64,000 nucleotides of DNA from the NCBI GenBank assembly GCA_014925825.1, contig JACGCK010000033.1:62001-126000 (forward strand), given 5' to 3'. The stretch is from Pholiota molesta. Its lineage: Eukaryota; Basidiomycota; Agaricomycetes; Agaricales; Strophariaceae. This document shows, one piece after another, positions 1-10,565 of the stretch. The translations under genes and the position numbers were made by a program. Below the pieces are notes generated by a model. That model saw only the letters and a program-made list of their open reading frames with translations, was not told where the DNA came from and ran no database searches. The number at the start of each line of letters is the position of its first letter. The stretch's first letter is position 1.

Positions 1-19
1 CTAGAGTTTGGATGGGTTC

Positions 20-243
20 GACAGAACATTTGGTGCATCAGTTTATGTTCTTCTTGGACCAGAAATTCTCCCGGACAAATGCTAGTAGTTGTGTATCTAC
101 CGTGATGATGAATCCACTGGTACTAGAACGAAGGGAGGAAGCCTGCCTTGAGCCCGCCTCATGTTGATCCGTCGCTTATCTCATCTTATCCACTTCCATT
201 TACGTCCATGATTATTTTCACTGTCGACATGCAGCATCGACGC
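20..243. repeat. Direct repeat copy 1 (paired with 2169-2386)
   Basis: About 220 bp that recurs at 2169-2386 in the same orientation with scattered substitutions and small indels. Shared blocks include the stretch around 'cggacaaatgctagtag' and 'gcctgccttgagcccgcctc'. It directly precedes the TATA box and start of the phosphotransferase-like gene, so it is probably duplicated promoter/upstream DNA. The copies diverge sharply after 'catgcagcatcgacg'. Confidence 0.85.
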
Positions 244-259
244 AGGCCGGTGACCGTCC

Positions 260-267
260 TATAAAAG
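260..267 (+). promoter_or_regulatory. TATA box of the AIM9-like gene
   Basis: TATAAAAG lies 22-29 bp before the first in-frame ATG (289). A TATA box usually places transcription start about 30 bp downstream, which would fall at or just after 289. The downstream ATG at 424 therefore remains a possible real start. Confidence 0.45.
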
Positions 268-288
268 AGAAGTCGATGCTACTTCGGC

Positions 289-1423
289 ATGCTTCGCCTT
301 GGGAGCGCGAGTGTTGTCCTCAACCGGCTTAAAGTTCCAGTCTCTCCGCGACCGTTCTTGTCTTCCTTCCCGAGCTCTGCCTTCACCACAACATGTTCGC
401 TGCCACGTCGCGCCTTGTCCACCATGGCGGTGTCCCAGGACAATCTCTTCGACTACACATCAGGGCGTTGGGTGTAAGTCTCGTACGCCTGGTTCTAGTG
501 CATACATCTCTGACCCGTCATCTCTATGTTCAGCTATAACGACGCTCTTCGCCACAAGGAGCGGAAGGTCGCTTTCGATGTCGAAGGGCTGCAGCGACTT
601 GCAGCCGAGTCCGTAGATCAAAATCTTACGGATGTCGTCAGCTTGACCAAGCTTGCTGAGGGCGGTTTCAACCGCACCTTTGTCATTGCTCTACGCGGCG
701 GTCGGCAGGTGGTCGCCCGCGTTCCCTACCCCGTGACGGCCAACTACTACGCCGTCGCCAGCGAAGTAGCTACTATCGAGTACATGCGGTCCTGCGGAAT
801 CCCTGCTCCCGAGATTTACGGGTATTCTGCTGAATCGAATAACCCTGCTGGAACCCCGTATATTCTTATGGAGTTCGTTCAAGGCTCCAAGCTCAGCGAG
901 GTCTGGCCCAGCCTCGGTGACCAGGAAGTCATCTCTGTCGTCCGCCAGCTCACTCAGCTCGAATCGCGAATGATGTCGGTGCCATTCCCCGCCGGCGGGA
1001 GCCTCTACTTCACCAAAGACCTTGAGAAGGTCGCCCCAGGGCTGGGCGTACCGCTGGAGGACATGCGTTTCTGCGTCGGCCCGGACACGAAGCTGGCGCT
1101 GTGGTATGGGAGAAGGACAGAGCTCGACGTGTATCGCGGACCGTGTATGCTGCTTTCTGCCTCCTCATTTTACGCCCTCGAACTGACTGGCAATTATAGA
1201 TCAAAGCGCTGAAGCAGCTCTCGCAGCAGCAGCGCACAAGGAGATTGCTTACCTGAAGCATTTCGGACAACCGCTCCTGCCGATGCGGCGTGAGAGGAGG
1301 CCCGGTTACAAGTACCAGCTACAGTCGCCGTCATACCACGTTGAGAACTTGGAGCGGTACTTGAGCATATCTCGCTTCGGACCTCTTCCTAATTACTGCG
1401 CCAATGGAATGGCTATGCTCTAG
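289..1423 (+). CDS. AIM9-like aminoglycoside-phosphotransferase family protein, C-terminally truncated
   Basis: Three exons fit GT-AG rules and keep frame: 289-473, 534-1144 and 1200-1423, giving about 339 residues. The first ~45 residues are basic and Ser-rich, like a mitochondrial targeting sequence, as in yeast AIM9. The ATG at 424 is an alternative start. The kinase N-lobe is clear: a glycine loop region (EGGFNRTF), the Lys-strand equivalent (VVARVPYP), a conserved Glu (ASEVATIEYM) and the hinge (YILMEFVQG). Exon 3 continues the family pattern (HKEIAYLKHFG, then HVENLERYL) and then departs from it, stopping 14-20 residues later. The catalytic HxD loop and the metal-binding Asp that should follow are absent here and in the next kilobase. 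It is therefore unlikely to be an active kinase. The flanking direct repeats suggest it arose by segmental duplication. Confidence 0.75.
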
Positions 1424-2742
1424 TACTCAGGAAACAGAGCCCTTAAGCAATGACGTCCAGCGAGTATTACGCTCCCAACAACTCAAAGTCTAGGCATGAG
1501 AAAACAAGCTTTGATACAATCTTCGAGGGCGAGGCAGCCACGAGGATAGCATCTTGAGATGATAATATTTTTTTCAACGATCTGTCACCGGTCACCTTCA
1601 GGACACGAGGCGTGGCGATAAGGCGCGGTGGGTATGTTTTACGCGTCTCATGTCAAATGTGGGTTGCTGGCCAAGATTCACCTGGGATTTTCGCAGCTTG
1701 TTCTGGCTTGAATTCGGCAAAAAGTAATGGTGGTGGAGCTCGAGAATGTCTACCTAGATTGGTCAAGTCTGCGCAATCAAGTTTTTTGGATTCGAGAAGA
1801 AGCGTCGACATCGGAAGAATCGCGCTTGCAAAGCCATCCAATTGAAAGCATTTTGGGTGGGAAATTTTTGCAAGACATTTTCCCCCCGTAAATCCTTCCC
1901 CTTTCCTACAACATACTCGTTGAAATAATTGGAACAACCCTAAAAACGCACTTGTATTAAGCAGCAGCAGGCATTTAAATTTGCAGCACACTGAATAAAT
2001 TATATTGTATGAAATAGCAAACAACTTAAAGTGCACTTATGTACTTACTTCTGCATCACAAGCGCGGGGTCCCGAGTGCGTGCGCTGCTAATTTCGAGTT
2101 ATCTCATCGGTTCAATAAAGATCTTGCGCATTTCCGGTACCCATTGCTAGACTTCGAATGCATTCCCAGACAGAACATTTGGTGCGTCAATTTATAAGTA
2201 TCCCTCTTGGGCCAGAGATTCGCCCGGACAAATGCTAGTAGTCTCTATTTACCGTGATGACGAATCCAGAACGAAGGGAGGAAGCCTGCCTTGAGCCCGC
2301 CTCATGTTGATCCGTTGCTTATCTCATCTTATCCTGTTCCATTTACGTCGATGCTTATTTTCACTGTAGACATGCAGCATCGACGACAATCCCCGGAACT
2401 AGCCTCCTTTTCGGTTACACTACGCTTGAGTCGTTATCTCCACTTCCGAATAGTTCTACTAAACCATTTCCAACTCCCTCCATCGATCTCGCTGCCATGA
2501 TGTCGTATTTACGGGGAAAGGGGTGCGTTTCTCAAGAGAATCTGGCCACGTGTACTGATTTTTAGAACATAAGTGGTCAAGTTAACTTGGGGTACCTTTG
2601 ATTAACAATCAATGCTCACGGAGAAGAAGGTTGGCCTGGAATTAGATATAGTACGCGACCCCGTTCTTATCTCTATTGCCCCGCCTTTTCCCTCCGGACG
2701 AGTTGCGCTGGCCCCCCATCCAGCCGCGCCCCGCCGCAACCA
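1424..2742. other. Intergenic region with no supported gene
   Basis: No ORF here has splice structure or recognisable protein similarity. It holds AT-rich DNA (about 1900-2040) and the second copy of the upstream repeat. The missing 3' half of the phosphotransferase gene was searched for by eye and not found. Confidence 0.6.
2169..2386. repeat. Direct repeat copy 2 (paired with 20-243)
   Basis: Second copy of the ~220 bp sequence found upstream of the AIM9-like gene. Together the copies bracket that gene at a spacing of about 2.15 kb. No recognisable phosphotransferase exon follows this copy. It leads instead towards the coiled-coil gene at 2743. Confidence 0.85.
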
Positions 2743-5003
2743 ATGATCACGCTGTCGGACTCGGAGCCCTCATCCCCCACGAATCCAACGAAGCCCGAGA
2801 TGGACATCGAGCCGGACGAGGAGTGGAAGAAGATCCTGAAATCGCGCATCCAGAGCGATCTGCAATCGATGGCCAAGGAGGTGAAGGAGGCCCAGCTCGC
2901 GGAGATGCACAAGTCGAATCCCGGCCCGGAGGACCGCAAGCGCCTCGAGGACGACTACAAGTCCAAGATCGCGACTATTAAGGAGTCGGGGAACGATCAG
3001 TACCAGATTGAGCTCGAGAAAGAGCGCAATAAGCGGCGCTGGGCGGCGGGCGAGCCGATGCTCCCGGGCTGGTCGAAGTACTTGGAGGAGGAGCAACAGC
3101 ATGCGTTCGACAGCTTCAAGCACAGCCGCGACCCGCCAGTCTCTCCCACCCATCTGCAGGCTACCTTCCGTTCACTGTCCAGAGCGTCCAGGAAATCATA
3201 TTCGTCGACCACTTCCTTTCCCAACGGCGCTGACGAGGCTGACTTCGAGCCTGATGAGGAATGGAAGAAGCAGCTGCGCGCACGCATCCAGCTCGGTTTC
3301 CAGCCTAAAATCCAGCACGCCAAGGACAAACAACTCCTAGATAATAGGAGGGGCATGAGCGCAGAAGAAAAGAAGCGCGTCGAAGACGATTATATAGCGG
3401 CGATGGAGAACGTCAAATCACTGGCGAACGACGAGTACCAATTCGAGCTCGACAAGGAGCGAAATAGGCGTCGGTCAGGCCGAATCGGCGAGAAAGCGGA
3501 GCCCGTGAAACTGGACGGGCTGGACATACCATGGACTACCAAATCCTTCGTCTCCGAGGTGTCTGAATCCTCTCTGTTATCGCCGCCTCAGAAGGAGCCT
3601 ATCCTCTCGCGTGGGTCCAAAGGGAACGATGATCTCGAGCCCGATGATATCTGGAAGGACAAGCTCAAAGCGCGCATTCAGGCCGATCTGAAAGGGATGG
3701 TGAAGTCCGCGAATGAAGCTCATTTCCGCGCGCTCAAGAAAGCGGCCGAGGCGTTCGCTCAGCTCGACGTCGAGTACAAGGCGGCTATGGACCGCATCAA
3801 GGGCATGAACGACCAACGCTATGAGAGCGAGCTCGCACGGGAGCGTCTTCGCCGCCGCGGGATCGCCGAGACTGATGCTGTCAGCGAAGACGAAGAGTCG
3901 GAGGAGAGCGAGGAAAGCGAAGAGAGCGAAAAGGAGAAGGAGGGCGGAACGCCGTATGATTACGATTCGCTCCCACCCGATCTTAAATCCCTCGCAGCTA
4001 GCGCGCGCGAGAAGCAGGAGCATCTTCGCCGCCTCCTTGATGAGGCAGATAAACGCGAAGCCGAGATTGCGGAACGGGAGCGCGCTCTGTTGCGCCGTGA
4101 TAAGAAACTGGACCGGCGTCATTCGGAGGCGAGGAAGAAGGATGACGACACTAAGCTGCATGAGGAAGAATCGGAGAAAGCGGATGCGGGCAAGACGAAG
4201 TCGGAGGTAAAATGGAAGGATTTTGAAGAGGAGGTGGAGCGCGAGCCTGACGCAGTGGCCGCTGAGAAAGCGCGTCGCAAACAGGAAGTCATTGACGACC
4301 AATTCCGGGACTACGAAGGTGGAGACCTTCTCGAGGACGATCTCTTTGCTGAGCCCGACCCCAAGTGGGTCGAAGAGCAGCAGTACATCTGGCAGCAGCT
4401 CCAATACGAGCAGCAGGCCGCTATGATCCAGCGGAAGCGCCAGGAGCAGCGGAAGCGCCAAGACAGCATGTGCAGCGACAATCCCTCAAATGGGTCCCCA
4501 AGCAGCTCGCCCGTCGTCTCAAAGATGCCGCAGCAGATACCGCAGCTGTTTCCCCCACCATCAAACCGCTCGCATGTGCCCGTCACTCCATGGACGCCGG
4601 CGGGGTTCACGCTCGCGAGCGCAACCAAGCCACCTCCGTCGCCGAATATCGGGCGCAAGCCCTCGCTGCTTGCGTTCACTGCGCCGATGGGCATCCCAGG
4701 GTCTGGAAAGCAACGCACAAGTTCTGTTAGCTCGGGAAGTTCGGTCACTGGAAACATTGGCACCATCCCACATGCGCCTTCCCCAGCGCCTCGGAATGTG
4801 CCCGTAATTGTACCTCCTGTGAGTAAAATTGGTTTTATCCAGTTTGGGACGGTGGCTAATGAAACTTGTCATAACAGAACAACTTGTACGCTCGTGTGGC
4901 TATGGTGAAGAGTAACTCAACTCAGGACTCTGTACGTGCTTCAAGTTCGATCAATCACAATTCATATCTAATGTTACTTTACCTTGATCATCAGCCGCAT
5001 TGA
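2743..5003 (+). CDS. Charged coiled-coil protein with three N-terminal repeats (family member 1)
   Basis: The first exon, 2743-4818, holds three copies of a ~90-residue helical repeat at residues ~23-110, ~165-250 and ~297-375. Each starts like EPDEEWKKxLKARIQ and ends like NDQYQxELEKERNRRR; the first copy runs on into GEPMLPGW. Then come an acidic Glu/Ser tract, a coiled coil (~420-540), the motif YIWQQLQYEQQA (~549) and a Ser/Pro-rich tail. An intron at 4819-4877 (GTGAGT...ACAG) is likely, followed by 4878-4931 and perhaps 4995-5003. Without splicing the ORF ends at 4908. Compared with the paralog at 11588 it lacks the C-terminal WHPDRF region, which instead appears in altered form in the next gene. 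Function is unknown. The content suggests a scaffold or RNA/chromatin-associated protein, but nothing proves it. Confidence 0.75.
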
Positions 5004-5702
5004 TGTCCCACTGGCAATCAGATATCTTGTCCATTACTCATAATTAGGATATTTTTGTATTTGATTCACTTGGGGTTGCCAATTAAGTAGTAGGCCGGAG
5101 TGCAGCAATCTTCTCGATAATGCAAAAAATAAGGGCGTTTGTGAGCCAGTGACAGTCTACATTTCTTCTGAATTTCTGTTGACGGGGCAGATTATGGCAA
5201 GGTTTTGGCCGGATTTTCGCTTCCGACCTTCGGCGGGGCTGGTTGTGGCGGGGCTTTCGTGACATAGCTCATTTTTCGGTGTAGAACATCATGATATTGA
5301 AATTTAGGCTGTTTAGACAGTAGGGAAATCCAAAAAATTATCCCCTAATCCTCGCCGTCACTGTCTGATACATTAGCTACTTGTTTCTTGGCTGGAAGCA
5401 TCTTGTAAACCTGAGAAACCTTCTACAATAAGAGTCCACCTATGGTCCGGATTGTCAATAACATACATACTACCGGCCGCAATTTTATGACCAGACTACT
5501 ACTACAAAGTTTGAACCCAGAATGGCCAATTTTTGGCCGCATCTTTTATAGAGCTTCACCTGTGGCGGGCAGTTGTTCCCGGACACACGACATACATTAT
5601 AGGGGATTTTCCATGGCGCTGTCGTTGATAGAACTTTTGTCTATTTTTACGCTTATCGAGCCTCGACGTATCTGAAGCTGTGTACTTGATGGCCTAAATA
5701 AT
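5004..5702. other. 700-bp spacer between two halves of a paralog-like gene
   Basis: No ORF of interest. It separates sequence resembling the front (2743-5003) and back (5703-7610) of the full-length paralog at 11588. It could be an insertion that split an ancestral gene, but no terminal inverted repeats or target duplication could be recognised by eye. Confidence 0.4.
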
Positions 5703-7610
5703 ATGGTCTTCGCGCCGAAGGATGTCGGATCTCCTTCAACCCCGCTTGTCATGTCGTCTACTCGCCAGTACGCAGCGTACTCGTCTGCATCAAGTGCGGC
5801 GAGAGCTGAGGCGTCCAGGTCAACTGCACCGTTGGCGACATCTTCATGGGCAGTAAGCCCCAGTGATGATCAGATGAACATTCCCACCGAGAAAAAGCCT
5901 CGTACCAGGCCCTCGCCTCGGCGCTCTACTCTTGATACCGATGAATGGCAGCGCCGTCAGACGGAGTTCGCGAACGCGCAAGAATCAGAAACAACCAAGA
6001 TTATGCAACAAGAGGCGCAGAAAATCGCTGATGAGGCATTGGAGAAACAAGAGAAACTGCGCCAGCTTGAGGAGGATGCGCGGTGGTGGGAGCGCGAAAT
6101 ACGGGAGCGCGAGCATGCTTTGCACGTCCGTGAAGAGGAACTGAAGCGACGCGAGACGGAAGCGAGGATGAAAGAGGAAGATGCGAAACGTATGGAAGCC
6201 GAGGCGCAGCAGAAAGAGGCGGAGATGAAGCGGAAGGAGGACCTGGCTCAGACGCAGAAAAAGGAGGCAGCTAGACGCGAGCAAGCACGAGTGGGGCAGC
6301 ATTCTCGTCGTATCAAAGACGCTGCAAAGCGCGAGGGAGCAAGACCCGCTGAACATAGTCATCTTGCCAATGAGGAGGCTGCAAAGCGCGAGGAGGCCGC
6401 AAAACGCGAAGAGGCCGCAAAACGCGAAGAGGCCCGCAGAGCGGAGCAGGCTCGTGTTGAAGAGGCTTCCATGAGGCAGATAATGGAAGAGGAAACTCTC
6501 CGTGTCCAGCAAGACCTAAGGCGAAAAGAGGCGGACAGAATCACTTCCACGAGGCAAAGCAAGATTTCACAGCAAGAGGCGCAGAAGATTGCTGATGAGG
6601 CATTGGAGAAGCGGGAGAAAATACGCCAACTCGAGGAGGATGCGCGGAGGTGGGAGCGCGAAATACGGGAGCGCGAGCAGGCTTTGCACGTCCGTGAAGA
6701 GGAACTGAAGCGACCCGAGGCGGAAGCGAGGATGAAAGAGGAAGAGGCGAAACGTGTGGAAGCCGAGGCGCAGCAGAAAGAGGGAGAGATGAAGCGGAAG
6801 GAGGACCTGGCTCAGACGCAGAAAGAGGAGGCAGCTAGACGCGAGCAAGCACGAGTGGCGGAGCATTCTTGTCGTATCAAAGAAGAGGCCGCAAAGCGCG
6901 AGGAAGCAAGACTCGCTGGTCCGTCGCCTTCAGAGAGAAGCGCTACTAGTTCATCAGCTTGGGATGTAGATGCTTCGGCCTGGTCGAATTCCACAAACCC
7001 TACTACCTCTTCGGCGACATCTCCTTTTAGCTCAGGCACGCACCCTGTTAGATTCTCGCCTCATTCTACTCCTAGCACCGACGAATGGCAGCGCCGTCAT
7101 ACCGAGTTCACGAATGCCCAGCAGGAGAAATTCCGACGCGAGCAGGAAAGGATGGAAGCTGACATGCAGATGCGGTCAGCGGGCAAACCTCTTTCGCGCG
7201 AGGACATGCAAAGGATCTTCGAGAGACACGAACGACTCTGGACCCAGCTTCGGCAGAAGTTGGCTTTGACTTGGAACGATTTTCCATGGCCTATGATTCA
7301 GAGTGGCAAGGTTGTTGCATCTCCTGGCGATATATCCTATGCTGTTGTTGCCACATATATGCACTCTATCGGCTGGCCTGACGCGGAGGAGTCAAAGGAA
7401 CGTATCAAAGAGAACTTGAAGCGCTGGGATCCGGATCAATTCGAGGTGGAATTTTTACCGAAGGTCGCAGAGAATGAAAAGGACGACGTAAAAGAAGGTG
7501 TAGAGCGAATGGCGAAGTATCTGAGTACTCTTTTACGACAGGAGAATGCACAAGGTAGCGACTTTCAGATATTCTCGGAATGCATTGCATTATTTAAACG
7601 CCAACTTTAG
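5703..7610 (+). CDS. Coiled-coil protein with duplicated coil and degenerate HPD-like C-terminus (family member 2)
   Basis: A single uninterrupted 635-residue ORF; an in-frame ATG at 5751 is an alternative start. Residues ~1-93 are Ser/Ala-rich and end in DTDEWQRRQTEFANAQ, a motif that sits near the C-terminus in the paralog at 11588. Two consecutive copies of one coiled-coil block follow (~95-285 and ~288-412; both contain EAQKIADEALEK and REQALHVREEELKR-like text), nearly identical in DNA to 15000-15350. A second TDEWQRRHTEF copy (~459) opens the C-terminal domain (ERLWTQLRQK, WNDFPWPM). The WHPDRF motif of the paralog is changed here to WDPDQF (~573). The order tail-coil-coil-tail points to unequal recombination with the 11588 gene. 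Function unknown. Confidence 0.75.
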   Translation: MVFAPKDVGSPSTPLVMSSTRQYAAYSSASSAARAEASRSTAPLATSSWAVSPSDDQMNIPTEKKPRTRPSPRRSTLDTDEWQRRQTEFANAQESETTKIMQQEAQKIADEALEKQEKLRQLEEDARWWEREIREREHALHVREEELKRRETEARMKEEDAKRMEAEAQQKEAEMKRKEDLAQTQKKEAARREQARVGQHSRRIKDAAKREGARPAEHSHLANEEAAKREEAAKREEAAKREEARRAEQARVEEASMRQIMEEETLRVQQDLRRKEADRITSTRQSKISQQEAQKIADEALEKREKIRQLEEDARRWEREIREREQALHVREEELKRPEAEARMKEEEAKRVEAEAQQKEGEMKRKEDLAQTQKEEAARREQARVAEHSCRIKEEAAKREEARLAGPSPSERSATSSSAWDVDASAWSNSTNPTTSSATSPFSSGTHPVRFSPHSTPSTDEWQRRHTEFTNAQQEKFRREQERMEADMQMRSAGKPLSREDMQRIFERHERLWTQLRQKLALTWNDFPWPMIQSGKVVASPGDISYAVVATYMHSIGWPDAEESKERIKENLKRWDPDQFEVEFLPKVAENEKDDVKEGVERMAKYLSTLLRQENAQGSDFQIFSECIALFKRQL

Positions 7611-7624
7611 CAGGCCCGCGCACC

Positions 7625-8296
7625 ATGGTGACGGCGTTGTCTGACTCAAGGTTCGAATCGAAATGGCCGAATCAGCGCCAGGCCGAGGGTCATCCGGGTC
7701 CAGGGACAGCCATGGATATGGGCACTACCATACCCGAGGCTTTCTCTCCCGCAGTATCAAACATGGCGTTAGAAGTAGAACGCTATCAATTGTTTGCTGG
7801 CGCACGAGGTACCGTCATCAAAGGCGGGACATTCGCAACCGTGGCTGGCAATATGATCATCAATCCGACGGAGGGTGCTGGTACGCAGTTCTCTGCGGCA
7901 AATGACGATGAAGATGCGAGTGGTGCAGACAGCGGGGGAGATTCGTCACTACAAAACAGTCCTTTTAGTGATGGTGGGCTGGGGACAGGCGAAGCAGTTC
8001 CTGCGTCACCTGAGGCAGAGTGGGCTGAAACTACGTGTACCGCGGTGTCTGCAGCTGCGTCGATGGAATGGGATACAGAGGAGGCCGAAGACGGCGTGTC
8101 GGATGACGTCACAATCGACCGCGGCGAGATCCTCCCTCTCGATTGGCAACTCAACGCAGATGTGTTGGATGAGGACATCAATTGGCAACTCGACGATGTG
8201 TTGGATGAGGATACAGTCGACCGCGGCGAATTTCTTCCTCGCGATTCGCAGCTCGACACCTACAATAAACACCCTCGTTTTTTCTTCAGATGGTGA
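7625..8296 (+). CDS. Acidic hypothetical protein with fungal 'F-x-GA-x-x-x-x-I-x-GGTF-x-x-V-x-GN' motif
   Basis: A 223-residue ORF that starts only 14 bp after the stop of the preceding gene, so it may share a transcript or be an alternative 3' exon. Residues ~57-77 (LFAGARGTVIKGGTFATVAG) match a short motif common near the N-terminus of agaricomycete NACHT/ankyrin-type and orphan proteins. That is a recollection of a pattern, not a defined domain. The C-terminal third is acidic and contains a duplicated segment (VDRGEFLPRDSQL resembling IDRGEILPLDWQL, with VLDED repeated three times). No catalytic domain is visible, and the short length suggests a remnant of a larger protein. Confidence 0.5.
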   Translation: MVTALSDSRFESKWPNQRQAEGHPGPGTAMDMGTTIPEAFSPAVSNMALEVERYQLFAGARGTVIKGGTFATVAGNMIINPTEGAGTQFSAANDDEDASGADSGGDSSLQNSPFSDGGLGTGEAVPASPEAEWAETTCTAVSAAASMEWDTEEAEDGVSDDVTIDRGEILPLDWQLNADVLDEDINWQLDDVLDEDTVDRGEFLPRDSQLDTYNKHPRFFFRW

Positions 8297-8805
8297 TCGG
8301 GATGCGAGAGTGAACTCATGGCCCATCCTTGGCAGTCTGTATGTCCAATTTACATCCAATTTTCTTTCGTTTCATTTGTTTTCTCTTCCAAATTTGATCG
8401 AGATTCGAAACGTTTGTGGCATTTATTAGTCTTATCGCTTTGTTATTCGCTATCATGTGTATCTCGCTTTGTTATTCTTATTCTCTAGAATCTATCTTCC
8501 TTTTCGACATACATAAATGCTATCGCATACAAGCAAGGGTCTCATAGTCGATGTAAATGTAAATTGTTCCATCATGCATAGAAAAACTGATTCTAAAGAA
8601 CTCACCGCTGGTCTGGCTTGGCATCGGCTTGGTCGCAATGAATGCAGCGAGTACTTTAGGGAAGAAATACTGTATGTAAATCCACACTTTCCTGTGATCC
8701 AATGGCTGGCCTTGTATCCAAGGCTCATAAAGCAACGCATCTTATTCACAAAGGCCGCATGTCGACACCATTTTCTTCCGCGCTTGTATCCTAGTTTATG
8801 CCCCA

Positions 8806-8945
8806 GTCGTGCTTTGTGGGCATAATTACTTACTTTGACGCCTGCTTATCTTTTTGAAGTCTACCGGACCCATGTCAGAGCATCCTACCCTTGTCAAGGG
8901 CAGCTTTCTCCCGTTAATGTTGCTACGTCCTTCCGTTGGCCAACC
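8806..8945. repeat. Diverged direct repeat, copy 1
   Basis: Resembles 10252-10402: both contain 'cgtgctttgtgggc', then 'gaagtct-ccggacc' type text, 'cccttgtcaag', and end near 'ggccaacc/gctgaccaac'. Identity is moderate. The two copies flank the pseudogene fragment at 9251. Confidence 0.6.
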
Positions 8946-9250
8946 AACGGACATGAGTCTCTATGATACCAGTGCCCACATACTCTAGGCTTGAAATTTC
9001 CAGTAGATACCATAGCTTATAACTATATACCCTTCGGACAATGCATGCCTCAATCAAGCCTCAGGCCTCAGGCCTCAATGGTAACTGCCAACGTTAACAG
9101 AGCAAAGAAAACGAAGTGTGAACGATCAATTCACCCACTGACGCATCCCGTCCACCCCGTCCGACGTCCATCAGCACAAAAACTACCCCGTTCATACCGT
9201 TTCGACATAACCTCTCGTCCACCAGCACCCCCGCCACTTTCTAGCTAGAT

Positions 9251-9471
9251 GATTAGTGGAAAAGGCATCTGGAATTCCAATCTCATGTCCAGTATGCGAA
9301 AGATAACCTATTTGCGAAGCTCAAAAAAATGGAAATTTCAGAGTCTCATGAGCGCCTTGATATCGAATAATACAAAATTGCGCTGGCTAGTATTAAGAAG
9401 CTCCCCGACGACCAATACCAGGCCGAGCTCAAGAAAGAGCGTAATAAGCGCCGGCAGATAGTGGGGAGTGA
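9251..9471 (+). pseudogene. Dead fragment of the coiled-coil family N-terminal repeat
   Basis: Translated in the frame starting at 9251 it reads D-stop-WKRHLE, FQSHVQYAKDN, HERLDIE-stop-YKIALASIKKL and then DDQYQAELKKERNKRR. This lines up along its length with the N-terminal repeat of the proteins at 2743 and 11588. Two in-frame stops, and no continuation on either side, show it is not coding. It is evidence of an additional, older copy in this tandem array. Confidence 0.8.
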
Positions 9472-10251
9472 CGCAAAATTCTGCCTGACCGTGCTGTCGG
9501 CGGGCATTCAGTGAAGGACTCAATAATAAATGTGTGCTGCGGGTCCATCGTGAAGTTCGATTTTCCGGGATGACCATGGTTGCATATTGATGACACTATT
9601 CGATATCATGGCCTCCGCACTCCATTATGAGCCTTGCAATACACCATTTGTATTACTATCTCCTGTAGCAAACCAGGTGCCGTCCAACCCAAGTTACTGA
9701 TAAACGCACAGTGATATTCAGAACCACCACTTGCATGCTTGTATTATAATGGTCTACACGATTATGCTGTACGTGCTCTCCGATCCGATCAAATTTAAAA
9801 TGGTGTCTCATATTTTTTTATTACTTACCTCGACCTCAAGCCGCAATAATAACTACGTTATGTTATCTTGGAGCTCCATGTAGCCATACTTAAAATATTC
9901 TGGTATTTAATTAATTTAAGGGTGCATGCCCTGGAGCGAGGCCTTCCCCAATCCCCCCTATCTTGTCAAACTTGTCAAGTGGTACAAAAACGAGGGATGT
10001 ATTCTGTCAGCGATAATGCACACCACAGAAGCCGGAGACATATAACTATAAAATCGATTCCCGCGCGTTTGGTCAGGCAATCATTTCATCTGTTGTGGCA
10101 CCTGCATGTGTATCTGGAAAGACGCTGCAGCCCACAATAACATACGGCATCAACGTCGTGAATTTAATTTCCTTCTGGGCTTCTCTCCTCGCTTTATTCC
10201 CATGATTGGCAACATTTCTCACCGCAGGCAAGATCCGTCAGTCATGTCCGA

Positions 10252-10402
10252 GTCGTGCTTTGTGGGCGTAATCTTATGCTTATCATGAGGCCTTTGTTGT
10301 TTCTGAAGTCTGTCGGACCTGCATCATCAACCTCCTGCCCTTGTCAAGACAAGCCTTCTCCTGTGAACGTTACTGTGCTCTTCTGTCGGCTGACCAACTC
10401 CT
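10252..10402. repeat. Diverged direct repeat, copy 2
   Basis: Partner of 8806-8945, same orientation, about 1.45 kb away. Probably a relic of a tandem duplication of non-coding DNA. Confidence 0.6.
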
Positions 10403-10541
10403 CCAATGGATAATTATTATATCTAAACGTGCAAAAAGCCTGAAAAATTAAAATCGTTATACGTTGCAAAGAAATGTGCTCTCTATTTCTATAGGTCGTT
10501 GGAATCTCTATATACAATCTTCGACCCATTTTTGACATGTA

Positions 10542-10565
10542 TTTTTTTTTTTTTTTTTTTTTTTT
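10542..10565. repeat. T homopolymer run (24 nt)
   Basis: Uninterrupted T run preceded by 'gacatgta'. Its length is likely to be unreliable in any assembly. Confidence 0.9.

Noticed and set aside
1653..2036. 127-codon minus-strand ORF downstream of the AIM9-like gene
   Set aside because: Low similarity to anything recognised and lies across AT-rich DNA. Chance ORF more likely.
10542..10565. T24 run as the poly(A) tail of a retrotransposon or processed gene
   Set aside because: No reverse-transcribed sequence or target duplication found beside it.
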